DNA of 26,260 nt from NCBI GenBank assembly GCA_016987375.1, contig PJRA01000160.1:299976-326235 (forward strand), given 5' to 3'. Origin of the DNA: Brachionus koreanus (Eukaryota; Rotifera; Eurotatoria; Ploima; Brachionidae). The notes below the pieces were generated by a model. It saw only the letters and a program-made list of their open reading frames with translations, was not told the DNA's origin and searched no databases. Numbering within the stretch: position 1 is the first letter of the stretch; every line of letters starts with the position of its first letter. Below are positions 8,442 to 17,162 of this stretch, in pieces. The position numbers were made by a program, and so were the translations under genes.

Positions 8442-9210
8442 ATGAATATATTGTATATTGGTCACTTAAGTGATCAATATACAATAAAAGCAGGGGTCCC
8501 ACAAGGAGCTGTGTTTAGCCCAATTCTTTTTGGCATTTTTATAAATGATATACCAAAAAGAAATAAACCAAATTGCCAATACTCTCTTCTTTTTGCCGAC
8601 TATTTGGCAACTTTATTCATTTTTAATAAGGAAGGAAATCTCGAAAATACGATAAATATCTTAACGAAGCTGAGAAATGGCTTTCAACTTAGACTTTAAA
8701 ATTTACAATAAAAACTTAATTCGTGAGGAAAAAGTTAAGTTCTTAGGCATTACGCTTGACTCAAAACTTACATTTAGCTCAATGATATATGATTTTAAAA
8801 AACACTGTAATTCAAGATATAACATAAAATATATCTATCAAATAAAAAATGGGGTCTGAAACCGAAAACACTGGGGAACATAAAAAAATCCTTGATAGGG
8901 TCAATATTAGATTATTCTTTTCCTTGTTTAAATTCATTTTGAGAAACCAACATAAAAAAACTACAAGTTATTCAAAATTAATTAGTCCGATCTATTCTGA
9001 ATCTAAAATATGATACTCCTTCCAACATAATTAATCACGAGGCCTTTGACAAACTAAAACTACTAACACTCTCGAATCGACTTTTTGAGTTGGGTAAGAG
9101 ATATGTTAGGGCAGGATTGAGTCATTCTATTCCATTATTTGTCAGACTGGTGGAAGAAAATAAGGAAGGCTTTGAATCTCCTACTTCGATACATTGAATA
9201 TCCTACTCCA
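8442..9210 (+). pseudogene. LINE reverse transcriptase, palm/thumb remnant
   Basis: The first frame (8442-8699) has the RT region AGVPQGAVFSPILFGIF and then LLFADYLATLF. The catalytic F/YADD box reads FADY because the second Asp codon is TAT at 8601-8603. The frame then shifts at about 8677, where FLGITLDSKLTF marks the start of the thumb and stays open to 8859. Further scraps to about 9210, with stops, include KKLQVIQN and ILNLKYDTPSN, the usual C-terminal part. The RT is inactive through the catalytic change, the frameshift, the stops and the missing N-terminal part. Confidence 0.8.
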
Positions 9211-9330
9211 CTGTGTAATTGCTACCTTACTATTTCCTCTTTTTTCCTGAGCCATCAGAAATTTAAACATATGTATCCTGTTACTCTCTATATCATTTAT
9301 CTATTTTTTTTTCTTTTTAAATGATATTTA

Positions 9331-9683
9331 CTATATTTTAATTTTTTTTTAATTTAATTTAAGTGGTCTTTGTTAGCACACACGCATCTGCTTAATTTGC
9401 TCTTCTCGCGATCGCTCAATCCTCGCAAATGAACTTTGATCTTATAATTTCTTAATAATATTATGAAAGCAAATTTTTTTTAATTTAAAATTTTGATATT
9501 TAAATTGAAATGCGGACAAGCAAAAAAATTGTCAAATTTTAGTAAATTTTATTTATTAAGAAAAATCAATCAAGTTTAGTTAATAAATTTGAATAATTAA
9601 TCTATATTTAATTAAAGAGATGATAATCAATTAAAAAAAATTTTATAGTCGCTTATCGAGTTGTAGATTCAGTAGTTCAGTTT
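9331..9683. other. Left-arm spacer, LINE 3' region and membrane-gene 3' flank
   Basis: An AT-rich stretch with one balanced patch at about 9370-9435 (containing CTCGCGATCGCTCAATCC). That patch could be the LINE 3' UTR or old unique DNA. No coding frame is supported. It is mirrored at 11,297-11,649. Confidence 0.35.
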
Positions 9684-10382
9684 TCACACTTTTTTATTTT
9701 TAAATAATTGGAAAAAAATACATAAAAAAGCAAAAATTGAATTTTTCTCTATTTGCTGAGAACTTGAATTAGAACATACATCGACAGATCCATATTCTAA
9801 TTTAAATTTTGGCTGAACGTGTTCACATTTTGCTAGACCATTCCACGCTAATTCAACTTTATTCGAAAAGTCCTGAATCAAATAAACTGAATAATTTCTT
9901 GAAATTTTACAATTAGATCTACAATAATTTTTTTTGTTTTTGATTGCACAATCAGTAATTGGATATTTGTTGTCATTAATAGATCCTATATCTTTATATT
10001 CAAATTTGAAAATCAGTTTGCTGATATTTTGTCGACAATCAATAAATATATCTTTTGATATAATTTTATCACAATCAATTTCTTTGCTGTAATATCTTAA
10101 ATGATGCTGGGAAGTTACATAGCCTACATGATACCTACTTACAGAGTAGCTAGTCGTTGTTACCAAGACTTTATTTTTGCTAAAAACCACATCATATAGT
10201 GCACCAAGTATTCTTTCATCAAAATTTACTTCTTTACTATATCGGCCAGACTTGATCTGTTCAATTTCTTCGGCATTAAAAAGTGCCATCTTGATCGATT
10301 TTGGACTAATGTCTTTAGAAGTTGTGCTAAGTTTTGCCAGCATTGCTATGTTTAGTCCACATATTGTAGCGAGACACAATGA
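9684..10382 (-). pseudogene. 5'-truncated copy of the two-TM membrane-protein gene
   Basis: This is the reverse-oriented partner of the gene at 10,379-11,296. It is identical over codons 74-305 but lacks codons 1-73, so it has no first membrane segment and only part of the second. Beyond the breakpoint at 10,382 the frame runs into unrelated sequence. A translation of this copy could only start at a non-ATG codon or internally. I read it as a fragment made when the inverted duplication formed. It lies antisense to, and immediately upstream of, the complete copy. Confidence 0.75.
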
Positions 10383-11296
10383 TTTATATTCCGAAAGAAG
10401 CTATCACTTATAAATTTGTCACTTGCTATAATTTCTACAATGGATCTTTTGTTCAAGCTCGAGTTATTTTGATGTTGATATTTATCATTGGATTATTTGC
10501 ATTAAATCTGGCTTTATTAGTCAAATTTTTCAAAAAAAACGAAGGAAAGAAAAAAAATTTTAAATCAACTCTTTTTTCTATAGGTTTTATTTTATTGTCA
10601 TTGTGTCTCGCTACAATATGTGGACTAAACATAGCAATGCTGGCAAAACTTAGCACAACTTCTAAAGACATTAGTCCAAAATCGATCAAGATGGCACTTT
10701 TTAATGCCGAAGAAATTGAACAGATCAAGTCTGGCCGATATAGTAAAGAAGTAAATTTTGATGAAAGAATACTTGGTGCACTATATGATGTGGTTTTTAG
10801 CAAAAATAAAGTCTTGGTAACAACGACTAGCTACTCTGTAAGTAGGTATCATGTAGGCTATGTAACTTCCCAGCATCATTTAAGATATTACAGCAAAGAA
10901 ATTGATTGTGATAAAATTATATCAAAAGATATATTTATTGATTGTCGACAAAATATCAGCAAACTGATTTTCAAATTTGAATATAAAGATATAGGATCTA
11001 TTAATGACAACAAATATCCAATTACTGATTGTGCAATCAAAAACAAAAAAAATTATTGTAGATCTAATTGTAAAATTTCAAGAAATTATTCAGTTTATTT
11101 GATTCAGGACTTTTCGAATAAAGTTGAATTAGCGTGGAATGGTCTAGCAAAATGTGAACACGTTCAGCCAAAATTTAAATTAGAATATGGATCTGTCGAT
11201 GTATGTTCTAATTCAAGTTCTCAGCAAATAGAGAAAAATTCAATTTTTGCTTTTTTATGTATTTTTTTCCAATTATTTAAAAATAAAAAAGTGTGA
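10379..11296 (+). CDS. Unknown protein with N-terminal membrane hairpin, complete copy
   Basis: I do not recognise the family. The 305 residues include two hydrophobic segments, about 28-50 (VILMLIFIIGLFALNLALLV) and 64-88 (LFSIGFILLSLCLATICGL), joined by a lysine-rich loop (FFKKNEGKKKNFK). A polar domain of about 200 residues follows, with about seven cysteines (for example DCDKI, IDCRQ, NYCRSNC, AKCEH). The C-terminus has a short hydrophobic run (IFAFLCIFFQLF) before KNKKV. The lysine loop suggests both termini lie on the same, non-cytosolic side, so the Cys-bearing domain would be extracellular or lumenal. Codons 2-73 lie in the single-copy spacer and codons 74-305 in the right arm. The ATG straddles the left-arm edge, so any upstream exon or promoter would lie inside the inverted truncated copy. 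Confidence 0.6.
   Translation: MIYIPKEAITYKFVTCYNFYNGSFVQARVILMLIFIIGLFALNLALLVKFFKKNEGKKKNFKSTLFSIGFILLSLCLATICGLNIAMLAKLSTTSKDISPKSIKMALFNAEEIEQIKSGRYSKEVNFDERILGALYDVVFSKNKVLVTTTSYSVSRYHVGYVTSQHHLRYYSKEIDCDKIISKDIFIDCRQNISKLIFKFEYKDIGSINDNKYPITDCAIKNKKNYCRSNCKISRNYSVYLIQDFSNKVELAWNGLAKCEHVQPKFKLEYGSVDVCSNSSSQQIEKNSIFAFLCIFFQLFKNKKV
10383..10597. other. Single-copy spacer of the inverted duplication
   Basis: These 215 bp are present once, between the arms. They are almost wholly coding and supply codons 2-73 of the membrane protein. Both breakpoints are sharp: pairing ends at 10,382 and restarts at 10,598. Confidence 0.9.
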
Positions 11297-11649
11297 AAAC
11301 TGAACTACTGAATCTACAACTCGATAAGCGACTATAAAATTTTTTTTAATTGATTATCATCTCTTTAATTAAATATAGATTAATTATTCAAATTTATTAA
11401 CTAAACTTGATTGATTTTTCTTAATAAATAAAATTTACTAAAATTTGACAATTTTTTTGCTTGTCCGCATTTCAATTTAAATATCAAAATTTTAAATTAA
11501 AAAAAATTTGCTTTCATAATATTATTAAGAAATTATAAGATCAAAGTTCATTTGCGAGGATTGAGCGATCGCGAGAAGAGCAAATTAAGCAGATGCGTGT
11601 GTGCTAACAAAGACCACTTAAATTAAATTAAAAAAAAATTAAAATATAG
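11297..11649. other. Right-arm spacer after the membrane-protein gene
   Basis: Mirror of 9,331-9,683. AT-rich, with one base-balanced patch at about 11,545-11,610. No gene is visible. Confidence 0.35.
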
Positions 11650-11769
11650 TAAATATCATTTAAAAAGAAAAAAAAATAGATAAATGATATAGAGAGTAAC
11701 AGGATACATATGTTTAAATTTCTGATGGCTCAGGAAAAAAGAGGAAATAGTAAGGTAGCAATTACACAG

Positions 11770-12538
11770 TGGAGTAGGATATTCAATGTATCGAAGTAGG
11801 AGATTCAAAGCCTTCCTTATTTTCTTCCACCAGTCTGACAAATAATGGAATAGAATGACTCAATCCTGCCCTAACATATCTCTTACCCAACTCAAAAAGT
11901 CGATTCGAGAGTGTTAGTAGTTTTAGTTTGTCAAAGGCCTCGTGATTAATTATGTTGGAAGGAGTATCATATTTTAGATTCAGAATAGATCGGACTAATT
12001 AATTTTGAATAACTTGTAGTTTTTTTATGTTGGTTTCTCAAAATGAATTTAAACAAGGAAAAGAATAATCTAATATTGACCCTATCAAGGATTTTTTTAT
12101 GTTCCCCAGTGTTTTCGGTTTCAGACCCCATTTTTTATTTGATAGATATATTTTATGTTATATCTTGAATTACAGTGTTTTTTAAAATCATATATCATTG
12201 AGCTAAATGTAAGTTTTGAGTCAAGCGTAATGCCTAAGAACTTAACTTTTTCCTCACGAATTAAGTTTTTATTGTAAATTTTAAAGTCTAAGTTGAAAGC
12301 CATTTCTCAGCTTCGTTAAGATATTTATCGTATTTTCGAGATTTCCTTCCTTATTAAAAATGAATAAAGTTGCCAAATAGTCGGCAAAAAGAAGAGAGTA
12401 TTGGCAATTTGGTTTATTTCTTTTTGGTATATCATTTATAAAAATGCCAAAAAGAATTGGGCTAAACACAGCTCCTTGTGGGACCCCTGCTTTTATTGTA
12501 TATTGATCACTTAAGTGACCAATATACAATATATTCAT
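11770..12538 (-). pseudogene. LINE reverse transcriptase remnant, right-arm copy
   Basis: The translations of the three open pieces (12,281-12,538, 12,121-12,303 and 11,656-11,841) are identical to the left-arm pieces. The FADY change in the catalytic box is shared (codon at 12,377-12,379). Confidence 0.8.
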
Positions 12539-12589
12539 TAAATTAATTTCATTTTGGCAAATTTCAGTTTCCTCTTCCGGAATCGCCAG

Positions 12590-13060
12590 ATCGCTGTAGT
12601 CAATTTTTGCCCCTTCATTAGCCTTAAGTCTCTCAGCTAATGACTTTTACAGTTAAGTGTCCCTTTTGATTGCAGCTCCTGCAGGCTTGGTTCTTAACGG
12701 GGCATTTGGCAATGTTGTGACTTTCGTCATTTCAAAAAAAGCATTTTTGTTTTTGTCCAACAATTGATATTACGCATTTCAAACGATATAATAGTGTGGG
12801 GCCAGTTAAATTGAAACCTTAACTCTTTTTACTCCATTCTTGACGCAACTGTTTCTTTATGTTTCTTCTAAGATTTCTTCTACTTTGAGACATTTTATTT
12901 TGATAGCATCAAAATAATTTCGTAGTAATTCTTTATTTAAGTCTATCTAAGAAAATGGAATCTGAAAATTGAGTATGTTTTTTTGATCAGGTAATTTATT
13001 TGCGTCCTCGAGTTTGAACATGACTCCATTTACTTCGATTAGAAGTTCAAAAAGATTTGA
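12590..13060 (-). pseudogene. LINE ORF1 zinc-knuckle remnant, right-arm copy
   Basis: Mirror of 7,920-8,390, with the same stop codon in place of the second cysteine of the first knuckle (12,732-12,734) and the same lost final cysteine of the second knuckle. Confidence 0.65.
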
Positions 13061-13080
13061 AACAACAAACTTTTGTTTCC

Positions 13081-13711
13081 TGAATGATCAAAAGGTTTTG
13101 GATACTGAATTGTAAAATGCAAAATTTGGACATAAATGAAGGAATAAGTTCTGCATTGAACTGCCTGATTTGGACTCTAGGTATAATATATTCAAATGGT
13201 AAAAAAAAGCAAATAAATTCATAAATGGAGACTTTTCATTAAAGCCAATAAAGCTTCAAAAGCTAAATATTTTTCAAAATTATATTTAAGCATCTAAAAA
13301 TAAGAATATTTATATCTTGTTAAAAAAGAGCGTGTTAAACAAGTGTATCATAATCATTGTTAATTTGAATTCATTCAACTAAAAAAATATTTATTATCTA
13401 TTATCTCGATAATTCTAAAAAAAATTTTTTGTATAATGCAATTGTCGAAATTCGAAAAAAAAAATAAAAAGAGTTTGGAGATTCAAATCATACAATATTT
13501 TTATTTCAATCATTAAAATATGAACAATAGTTTAATTTATTCATTAAAAAAAATTCTAAACAAAGTAGTTTTCTTTTCAATTAAATCATCAATCGATTTG
13601 CTTATTTGATTTTAATGAAGCAATATAAAATGGTTTAAAAAAACTTTAAATTTATCAAATTTATTTATTCAAATTAAATAATTTAGCTAAATTACTATTA
13701 ATTAACTTAAA
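13081..13711. other. Right-arm spacer upstream of repeat gene
   Basis: Mirror of 7,269-7,899. AT-rich and without coding signal apart from possible ORF1 scraps at its left edge. It presumably includes the promoter of the rightward repeat-protein gene. Confidence 0.35.
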
Positions 13712-14194
13712 ATGTGCTCTCCTTGTGGTTCATCATTTAATCTCTCTTTGGCTACTCCATTATCATTACCAATTCCAGAACCGATGCCATTGCCTTTGCC
13801 ACAAATCAGCTCTTGTGGATCGCCATGCTCAGCTCCAGCTCCAGCTCCACTACCAATGCCATTGCCTTTGCCACAAATCAGCTCTTGTGGATCGCCATGC
13901 TCAGCTCCAGCTCCACTACCAATGCCATTGCCTTTGCCACAAATAAGCTCTTGCGGATCGCCATGCTCAGCTCCAGCTCCACTACCAATGCCATTGCCTT
14001 TGCCACAAATAAGCTCTTGCGGATCGCCATGCTCAGCTCCAGCTCCACTACCAATGCCATTGCCTTTGCCACAAATAAGCTCTTGTGGATCGCCATGCTC
14101 AGCTCCAGCTCCACTTCCAATGCCATTGCCTTTACCACCAATTAGCTCTTGTGGATCGCCATGTGGTGGCTCTATTGGTTCCTCATGGTTCTAA
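13712..14194 (+). CDS. Cys/Pro-rich 22-residue-repeat protein, right copy
   Basis: It is the same gene as the left-arm copy but 160 residues long, with five full units before the terminal ISSCGSPCGGSIGSSWF. The additional unit is an exact-length tandem duplication of the unit marked by TTGCGG (13,951 and 14,017). The N-terminus MCSPCGSSFN and the short C-terminus are unchanged. Function is unknown. Cys-X3-Cys turns alternating with Pro-Leu-Pro-Met blocks suggest a structural, disulfide-linked or matrix-like protein. The two copies are transcribed outward, away from the palindrome centre. Confidence 0.6.
   Translation: MCSPCGSSFNLSLATPLSLPIPEPMPLPLPQISSCGSPCSAPAPAPLPMPLPLPQISSCGSPCSAPAPLPMPLPLPQISSCGSPCSAPAPLPMPLPLPQISSCGSPCSAPAPLPMPLPLPQISSCGSPCSAPAPLPMPLPLPPISSCGSPCGGSIGSSWF
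13785..14145. repeat. 66-bp coding minisatellite, right array
   Basis: Five full units plus a partial one, one unit more than the left array. The duplicated unit can be identified by its synonymous TGC variant (TTGCGG instead of TTGTGG), present at 13,951 and 14,017. Confidence 0.9.
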
Positions 14195-14476
14195 ATTTAA
14201 TCTTTCTAGAATTTATTATCTCTAGAATACAGCTTACTGTTTTCTTTTTTGAAATAAATTTGTTTTAAAATCTTGAATATTTTTATTAAGAAATAAAGGT
14301 CTTAAAAATTGAATTTAGGCTTTATTTTATGATTCTAATCTCATTTCTTTTTTATATCACGAATTTAAAAAAGTGGAAAAAATTCTTCAATTTTAGTGAT
14401 GAAATTCAACAGCAAATTAGCATTCATAAAATCAGAAAAAGCTTCATCGTTTTGTTGGACTTAGCTTTTTAATTTA

Positions 14477-14822
14477 AAATCTATTTTAATCAATGTCTAT
14501 AGCAAGATCGTATAATGAAAATTTTTTTTTACACGCAAAAACAACAATTTTCTATTTTAAATTTGTTGAAAAAAAAAAAGTAACATTCTAATTAACATCA
14601 GTCAACTCTTTTTCAAAATTTAACATTTTTTTTTAATTTTTGGAATAGAAAAATAAATTGAACAAAAAATTTTAATGAACTACTTTTATTTTTTAAATAT
14701 TTTTGTTAAATCGGAAAAAAAAAATGTACGTAATACAATTGTCATAACAATATTGCGACACACAAAAAAAAAGTTTAAGAAATGAGTCTGGTTGGAAAAA
14801 ATAGAATTAACTAAAAAAGTAT
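14477..14822. other. HSP90 3' flank and poly(A) region
   Basis: AT-rich DNA between the right arm and the HSP90 stop codon. It holds the HSP90 3' UTR and otherwise nothing I can name. Confidence 0.4.
14685..14690 (-). terminator. Likely HSP90 poly(A) signal
   Basis: TTTATT on the plus strand is AATAAA on the gene strand, 133 nt after the stop codon. It is a plausible 3'-end signal, but similar words are frequent in DNA this AT-rich. Confidence 0.4.
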
Positions 14823-16985
14823 TTAATCGACTTCCTCCATACGAGAAGCTTCTTCTAGCGGAGGTATGTCATCGACCGGCTTAACTTCCTCGACTTGTTC
14901 TTCGACCTCATCTTCATCGATGCCCAAGCCCATCTTGATCATTCTGAATATGCGTTCACCGTGAGTTTGTGGATTTTCCAATGAAAATCCGGACGACAAT
15001 AGCGATGTCTCGAACAAGAGCACAACCAAATCTTTGACTGATTTGTCGTTTTTGTCAGCATCAACTTTTGCCTTCAAGGATTTGATGATTGGATGATCAG
15101 GATTTATTTCCAAATGTTTCTTGGCAGCCATGTATCCCATGGTGCTGGTGTCTCTCAAAGCTTGAGCTTTCATTATACGTTCCATATTGGCGGACCATCC
15201 GTACTGGCTGGTAACAATACAGCATGGTGAAGAGACCAATCTGTTCGAGATGGCCACTTTTTCAACTTTTTTATCCAAAATGTCTTTCATAACTTTGCAC
15301 AAATTTTCAAATTTTTCGGCATCAGCCTCACGCTTTTTCTTTTCTTCTTCGTCTTCTGGCAACTCAAGACCTTCTTTGGTTACTGAGACCAATTTTTTGC
15401 CATCGAATTCCTTCAATTGCTGCACACAGTACTCGTCAATTGGCTCTGTCATATAGACAACTTCAAATCCACGCTTTTTAACTTTTTCGACAAAGGCTGA
15501 CGAAGCGACCACATCGCGGCTCTCGCCAGTAATGTAGTAAATGTCCTTTTGGTTCTCTTTCATTCGAGAGACATAGTCCTTTAAGCTGGAGGCTTCGTCA
15601 CCCGAAGCGCTTGTTTGATAGCGCAAGAACTCGCACAATTTCTTTCTGTTGGTCGAGTCCTCGTGGATGCCAAGTTTGATATTTTTGCCAAATTGTTCGT
15701 AGAATTTTTTGAAATTTTCCTTGTCTTCACTGATCTCTTCGATCAATTCCATGCATTTTTTGACCAAATTTTTGCGAATTACTTTCAAAATTTTGGACTG
15801 TTGGAGCATTTCTCTTGAAATGTTCAATGGCAAGTCCTCGGAGTCGACAACACCTCGGATAAAGTTCAAATATTCAGGCATTAGCTCTTCACAGTTTTCC
15901 ATAATAAACACTCTTCTCACATAGAGTTTAATTGAATTTTTTTGTTTTTTGTTTTCGAACAAATCGAATGGAGCTCGCTTGGGAATGAACAACAAAGCTC
16001 TGAATTCGAGTTGACCCTCAACAGAGAAGTGTTTTACAGCCAAATGGTCTTCCCAATCGTTGGTCAACGATTTGTAGAATTCACCATACTCAGCTTGAGA
16101 AATGTCCTCTGGATTTCTGGTCCACAAGGGTTTTGTCTTGTTTAATTCTTCCTCATCAGTGTATTTTTCCTTGATGGTCTTCTTCTTCTTTTTGTCGGTC
16201 TTTTCTCCCTCGTCTTCTTTGTCCGAGCCCTCTTCAATCTCCTCTACTTTTGGTTTTTCCTCTTCGCCCTCCTTTTTCTCCTCTTTTTTCTCTTCTTCAG
16301 CCTCATCGTCACTGATTTCCTTGTCTCTTTCTTTCTCGACCAAAAGCTTGATGGGATATCCGATGAACTGCGAGTGCTTTTTGATGATTTCGCGAATTTT
16401 CTTGTCATCATTGTATTCGGCTTGGTCCTCCTTCATGTGCAAGACAATCTTGGTACCACGTCCCAAGGGCTCAGAGTTGTCTTGTTTGACAGTGAAACTA
16501 CCGCCAGCAGCTGACTCCCAGATATATTGTTCGTCATCATTGTGTTTGGTGACAACGGTGACTCTGTCGGCAACCAAGTAGGCAGAGTAGAAACCGACAC
16601 CGAATTGACCGATCATGGAAATATCGGCTCCGGCTTGCAGGGCCTCCATAAAAGCTTTGGTTCCAGATCTGGCGATTGTACCCAAATTGTTGACCAAATC
16701 GGCCTTGGTCATGCCAATACCGGTATCGATGATGGTCAAGGTGTTGCTAGCCTTGTCTGGAATGATTTTGATGTAGAGCTCTTTTCCGGAGTCCAATTTG
16801 TGCGGGTCGGTCAATGATTCGTAGCGGATTTTGTCCAACGCATCTGAAGCGTTCGACACCAACTCTCTTAGAAAAATTTCTTTGTTAGAGTAGAAGGTGT
16901 TGATGATCAAGCTCATCAATTGAGCAATCTCGGCTTGAAATGCGAAGGTTTCAACTTCGCCTTCTTGTTGTTGTACTTGGGACAT
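14823..16985 (-). CDS. HSP90: Cytosolic heat shock protein HSP90
   Basis: HSP90 is the dimeric ATP-driven cytosolic chaperone for kinases, receptors and other clients. From the ATG at 16,985 the protein has 720 residues, close to human HSP90 beta (724). The N-terminal ATPase domain shows [14 protein letters not shown] (about 40-54, with the catalytic Glu and the Asn that coordinates magnesium), [12 protein letters not shown] (about 87) and [14 protein letters not shown] long Glu/Lys-charged linker spans about 210-270. The middle domain has the catalytic-arginine segment [12 protein letters not shown]. The C-terminus ends MEEVD, the docking site for TPR co-chaperones and the mark of the cytosolic form. 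The frame is open 16 codons further upstream (to 17,033), but that extension is Lys/Gln-rich and the ATG at 16,985 has a good context (ACCAAAATGTCC). No intron interrupts it. Confidence 0.97.
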   Translation of the reverse strand: MSQVQQQEGEVETFAFQAEIAQLMSLIINTFYSNKEIFLRELVSNASDALDKIRYESLTDPHKLDSGKELYIKIIPDKASNTLTIIDTGIGMTKADLVNNLGTIARSGTKAFMEALQAGADISMIGQFGVGFYSAYLVADRVTVVTKHNDDEQYIWESAAGGSFTVKQDNSEPLGRGTKIVLHMKEDQAEYNDDKKIREIIKKHSQFIGYPIKLLVEKERDKEISDDEAEEEKKEEKKEGEEEKPKVEEIEEGSDKEDEGEKTDKKKKKTIKEKYTDEEELNKTKPLWTRNPEDISQAEYGEFYKSLTNDWEDHLAVKHFSVEGQLEFRALLFIPKRAPFDLFENKKQKNSIKLYVRRVFIMENCEELMPEYLNFIRGVVDSEDLPLNISREMLQQSKILKVIRKNLVKKCMELIEEISEDKENFKKFYEQFGKNIKLGIHEDSTNRKKLCEFLRYQTSASGDEASSLKDYVSRMKENQKDIYYITGESRDVVASSAFVEKVKKRGFEVVYMTEPIDEYCVQQLKEFDGKKLVSVTKEGLELPEDEEEKKKREADAEKFENLCKVMKDILDKKVEKVAISNRLVSSPCCIVTSQYGWSANMERIMKAQALRDTSTMGYMAAKKHLEINPDHPIIKSLKAKVDADKNDKSVKDLVVLLFETSLLSSGFSLENPQTHGERIFRMIKMGLGIDEDEVEEQVEEVKPVDDIPPLEEASRMEEVD

Positions 16986-17067
16986 TTTGGTTTGTTTTTT
17001 TTTTTCTTTTCTTTGTTGAATTAAAGTTTTCAAATCAAAAGATGACCAAATTTATAGCAAATTTTAT

Positions 17068-17075
17068 TATTTATA
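17068..17075 (-). promoter_or_regulatory. HSP90 TATA box
   Basis: The gene-strand sequence TATAAATA lies 83-90 bp upstream of the HSP90 ATG and 10 bp downstream of the proximal heat shock element. This geometry predicts a 5' UTR of about 50-60 nt. Confidence 0.65.
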
Positions 17076-17084
17076 AGCAAAAGA

Positions 17085-17097
17085 GAAATTTCCAGAA
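17085..17097 (-). promoter_or_regulatory. Proximal heat shock element (three perfect units)
   Basis: GAA-AT-TTC-CA-GAA gives three alternating nGAAn units at exact 5-bp spacing, a full binding site for the HSF trimer. It sits directly upstream of the TATA box, as in classical heat-shock promoters. Confidence 0.8.
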
Positions 17098-17115
17098 ATT
17101 GAAAAATCGAGAGAA

Positions 17116-17123
17116 TTCTAGAA
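17116..17123 (-). promoter_or_regulatory. Distal heat shock half-element
   Basis: TTCTAGAA is a perfect tail-to-tail pair of HSF units, and a GAG at 17,111 may serve as a weak third unit. It lies 18 bp from the proximal element, suitable for cooperative HSF binding. Confidence 0.6.
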
Positions 17124-17124
17124 T

Positions 17125-17132
17125 TGACGTCA
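17125..17132 (-). promoter_or_regulatory. CRE/ATF site
   Basis: TGACGTCA is the perfect palindromic binding site for CREB/ATF-family factors. It lies directly beside the distal HSF site and is unusual in such AT-rich DNA. Confidence 0.55.
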
Positions 17133-17157
17133 CTATGAAATTATAGAGGGAGCTGCG

Positions 17158-17162
17158 CCAAT
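17158..17162 (-). promoter_or_regulatory. CCAAT box
   Basis: CCAAT (ATTGG on the gene strand) in a locally GC-richer patch (17,146-17,162), about 85 bp upstream of the TATA box. This is a typical distance for NF-Y sites. Confidence 0.45.

Larger units (their letters stand above)
7900..9330 (+). mobile_element. Dead non-LTR retrotransposon (LINE), left-arm copy
   Basis: It comprises an ORF1 remnant with zinc knuckles (to about 8390) followed almost directly by the second half of a reverse transcriptase (8442 to about 9210) and an AT-rich 3' region. Endonuclease and the first part of the RT are missing, so a large internal deletion has occurred. The RT style (VPQGAVFSPILF, FLGITLDSKLTF) is that of the Jockey/CR1 group of LINEs. 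The mirror copy is at 11,650-13,080. The exact 5' and 3' ends are not defined by a visible target duplication. Confidence 0.75.
6570..10382. repeat. Left arm of giant inverted duplication
   Basis: This 3,813-bp arm is the reverse complement of 10,598-14,476. Position p pairs with 20,980-p across the inner part, and with 21,046-p outside the extra 66-bp repeat unit of the right arm. Several blocks of about 60 bp compared base by base across the arm are identical. The only differences I found are one base at 6584/14462 near the outer end and one 66-bp unit. Outside 6570 and 14476 pairing stops abruptly, and the flanks show no obvious target duplication. The arm contains a Cys/Pro-rich repeat gene, a dead LINE and a 5'-truncated membrane-protein gene. 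Confidence 0.95.
11650..13080 (-). mobile_element. Dead non-LTR retrotransposon (LINE), right-arm copy
   Basis: Mirror image of the left-arm LINE. It carries the same internal deletion, the same frameshift and the same disabling substitutions, so it is a by-product of the inverted duplication and not a second insertion. Confidence 0.75.
10598..14476. repeat. Right arm of giant inverted duplication
   Basis: This 3,879-bp arm is the reverse complement of 6,570-10,382 plus one additional 66-bp unit. Its gene order is the mirror of the left arm: membrane gene, LINE, Cys/Pro-rich repeat gene. It ends about 350 bp before the HSP90 stop codon. Confidence 0.95.

Noticed and set aside
10177..10413. 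Plus-strand open frame at 10,177-10,413 and its mirror at 10,453-10,803 (-)
   Set aside because: Antisense shadows of the membrane-protein coding sequence that run across the palindrome edges.
6570..14476. Palindrome as a single DNA transposon with 3.8-kb terminal inverted repeats (giant foldback element)
   Set aside because: No target duplication flanks 6,570 and 14,476, the ends show no transposon-like terminal motif, and the arms contain ordinary gene and LINE sequence with no transposase. An inverted segmental duplication or an artefact explains it better.
16102..16581. 159-codon open frame antisense to HSP90
   Set aside because: It is a Ser/Phe-rich mirror of the Glu/Lys-charged linker codons. 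No independent coding signal.
16986..17033. Upstream extension of HSP90 by 16 codons
   Set aside because: The extension is Lys/Gln-rich low complexity, absent from the family. The ATG at 16,985 has the better context and gives the normal length.
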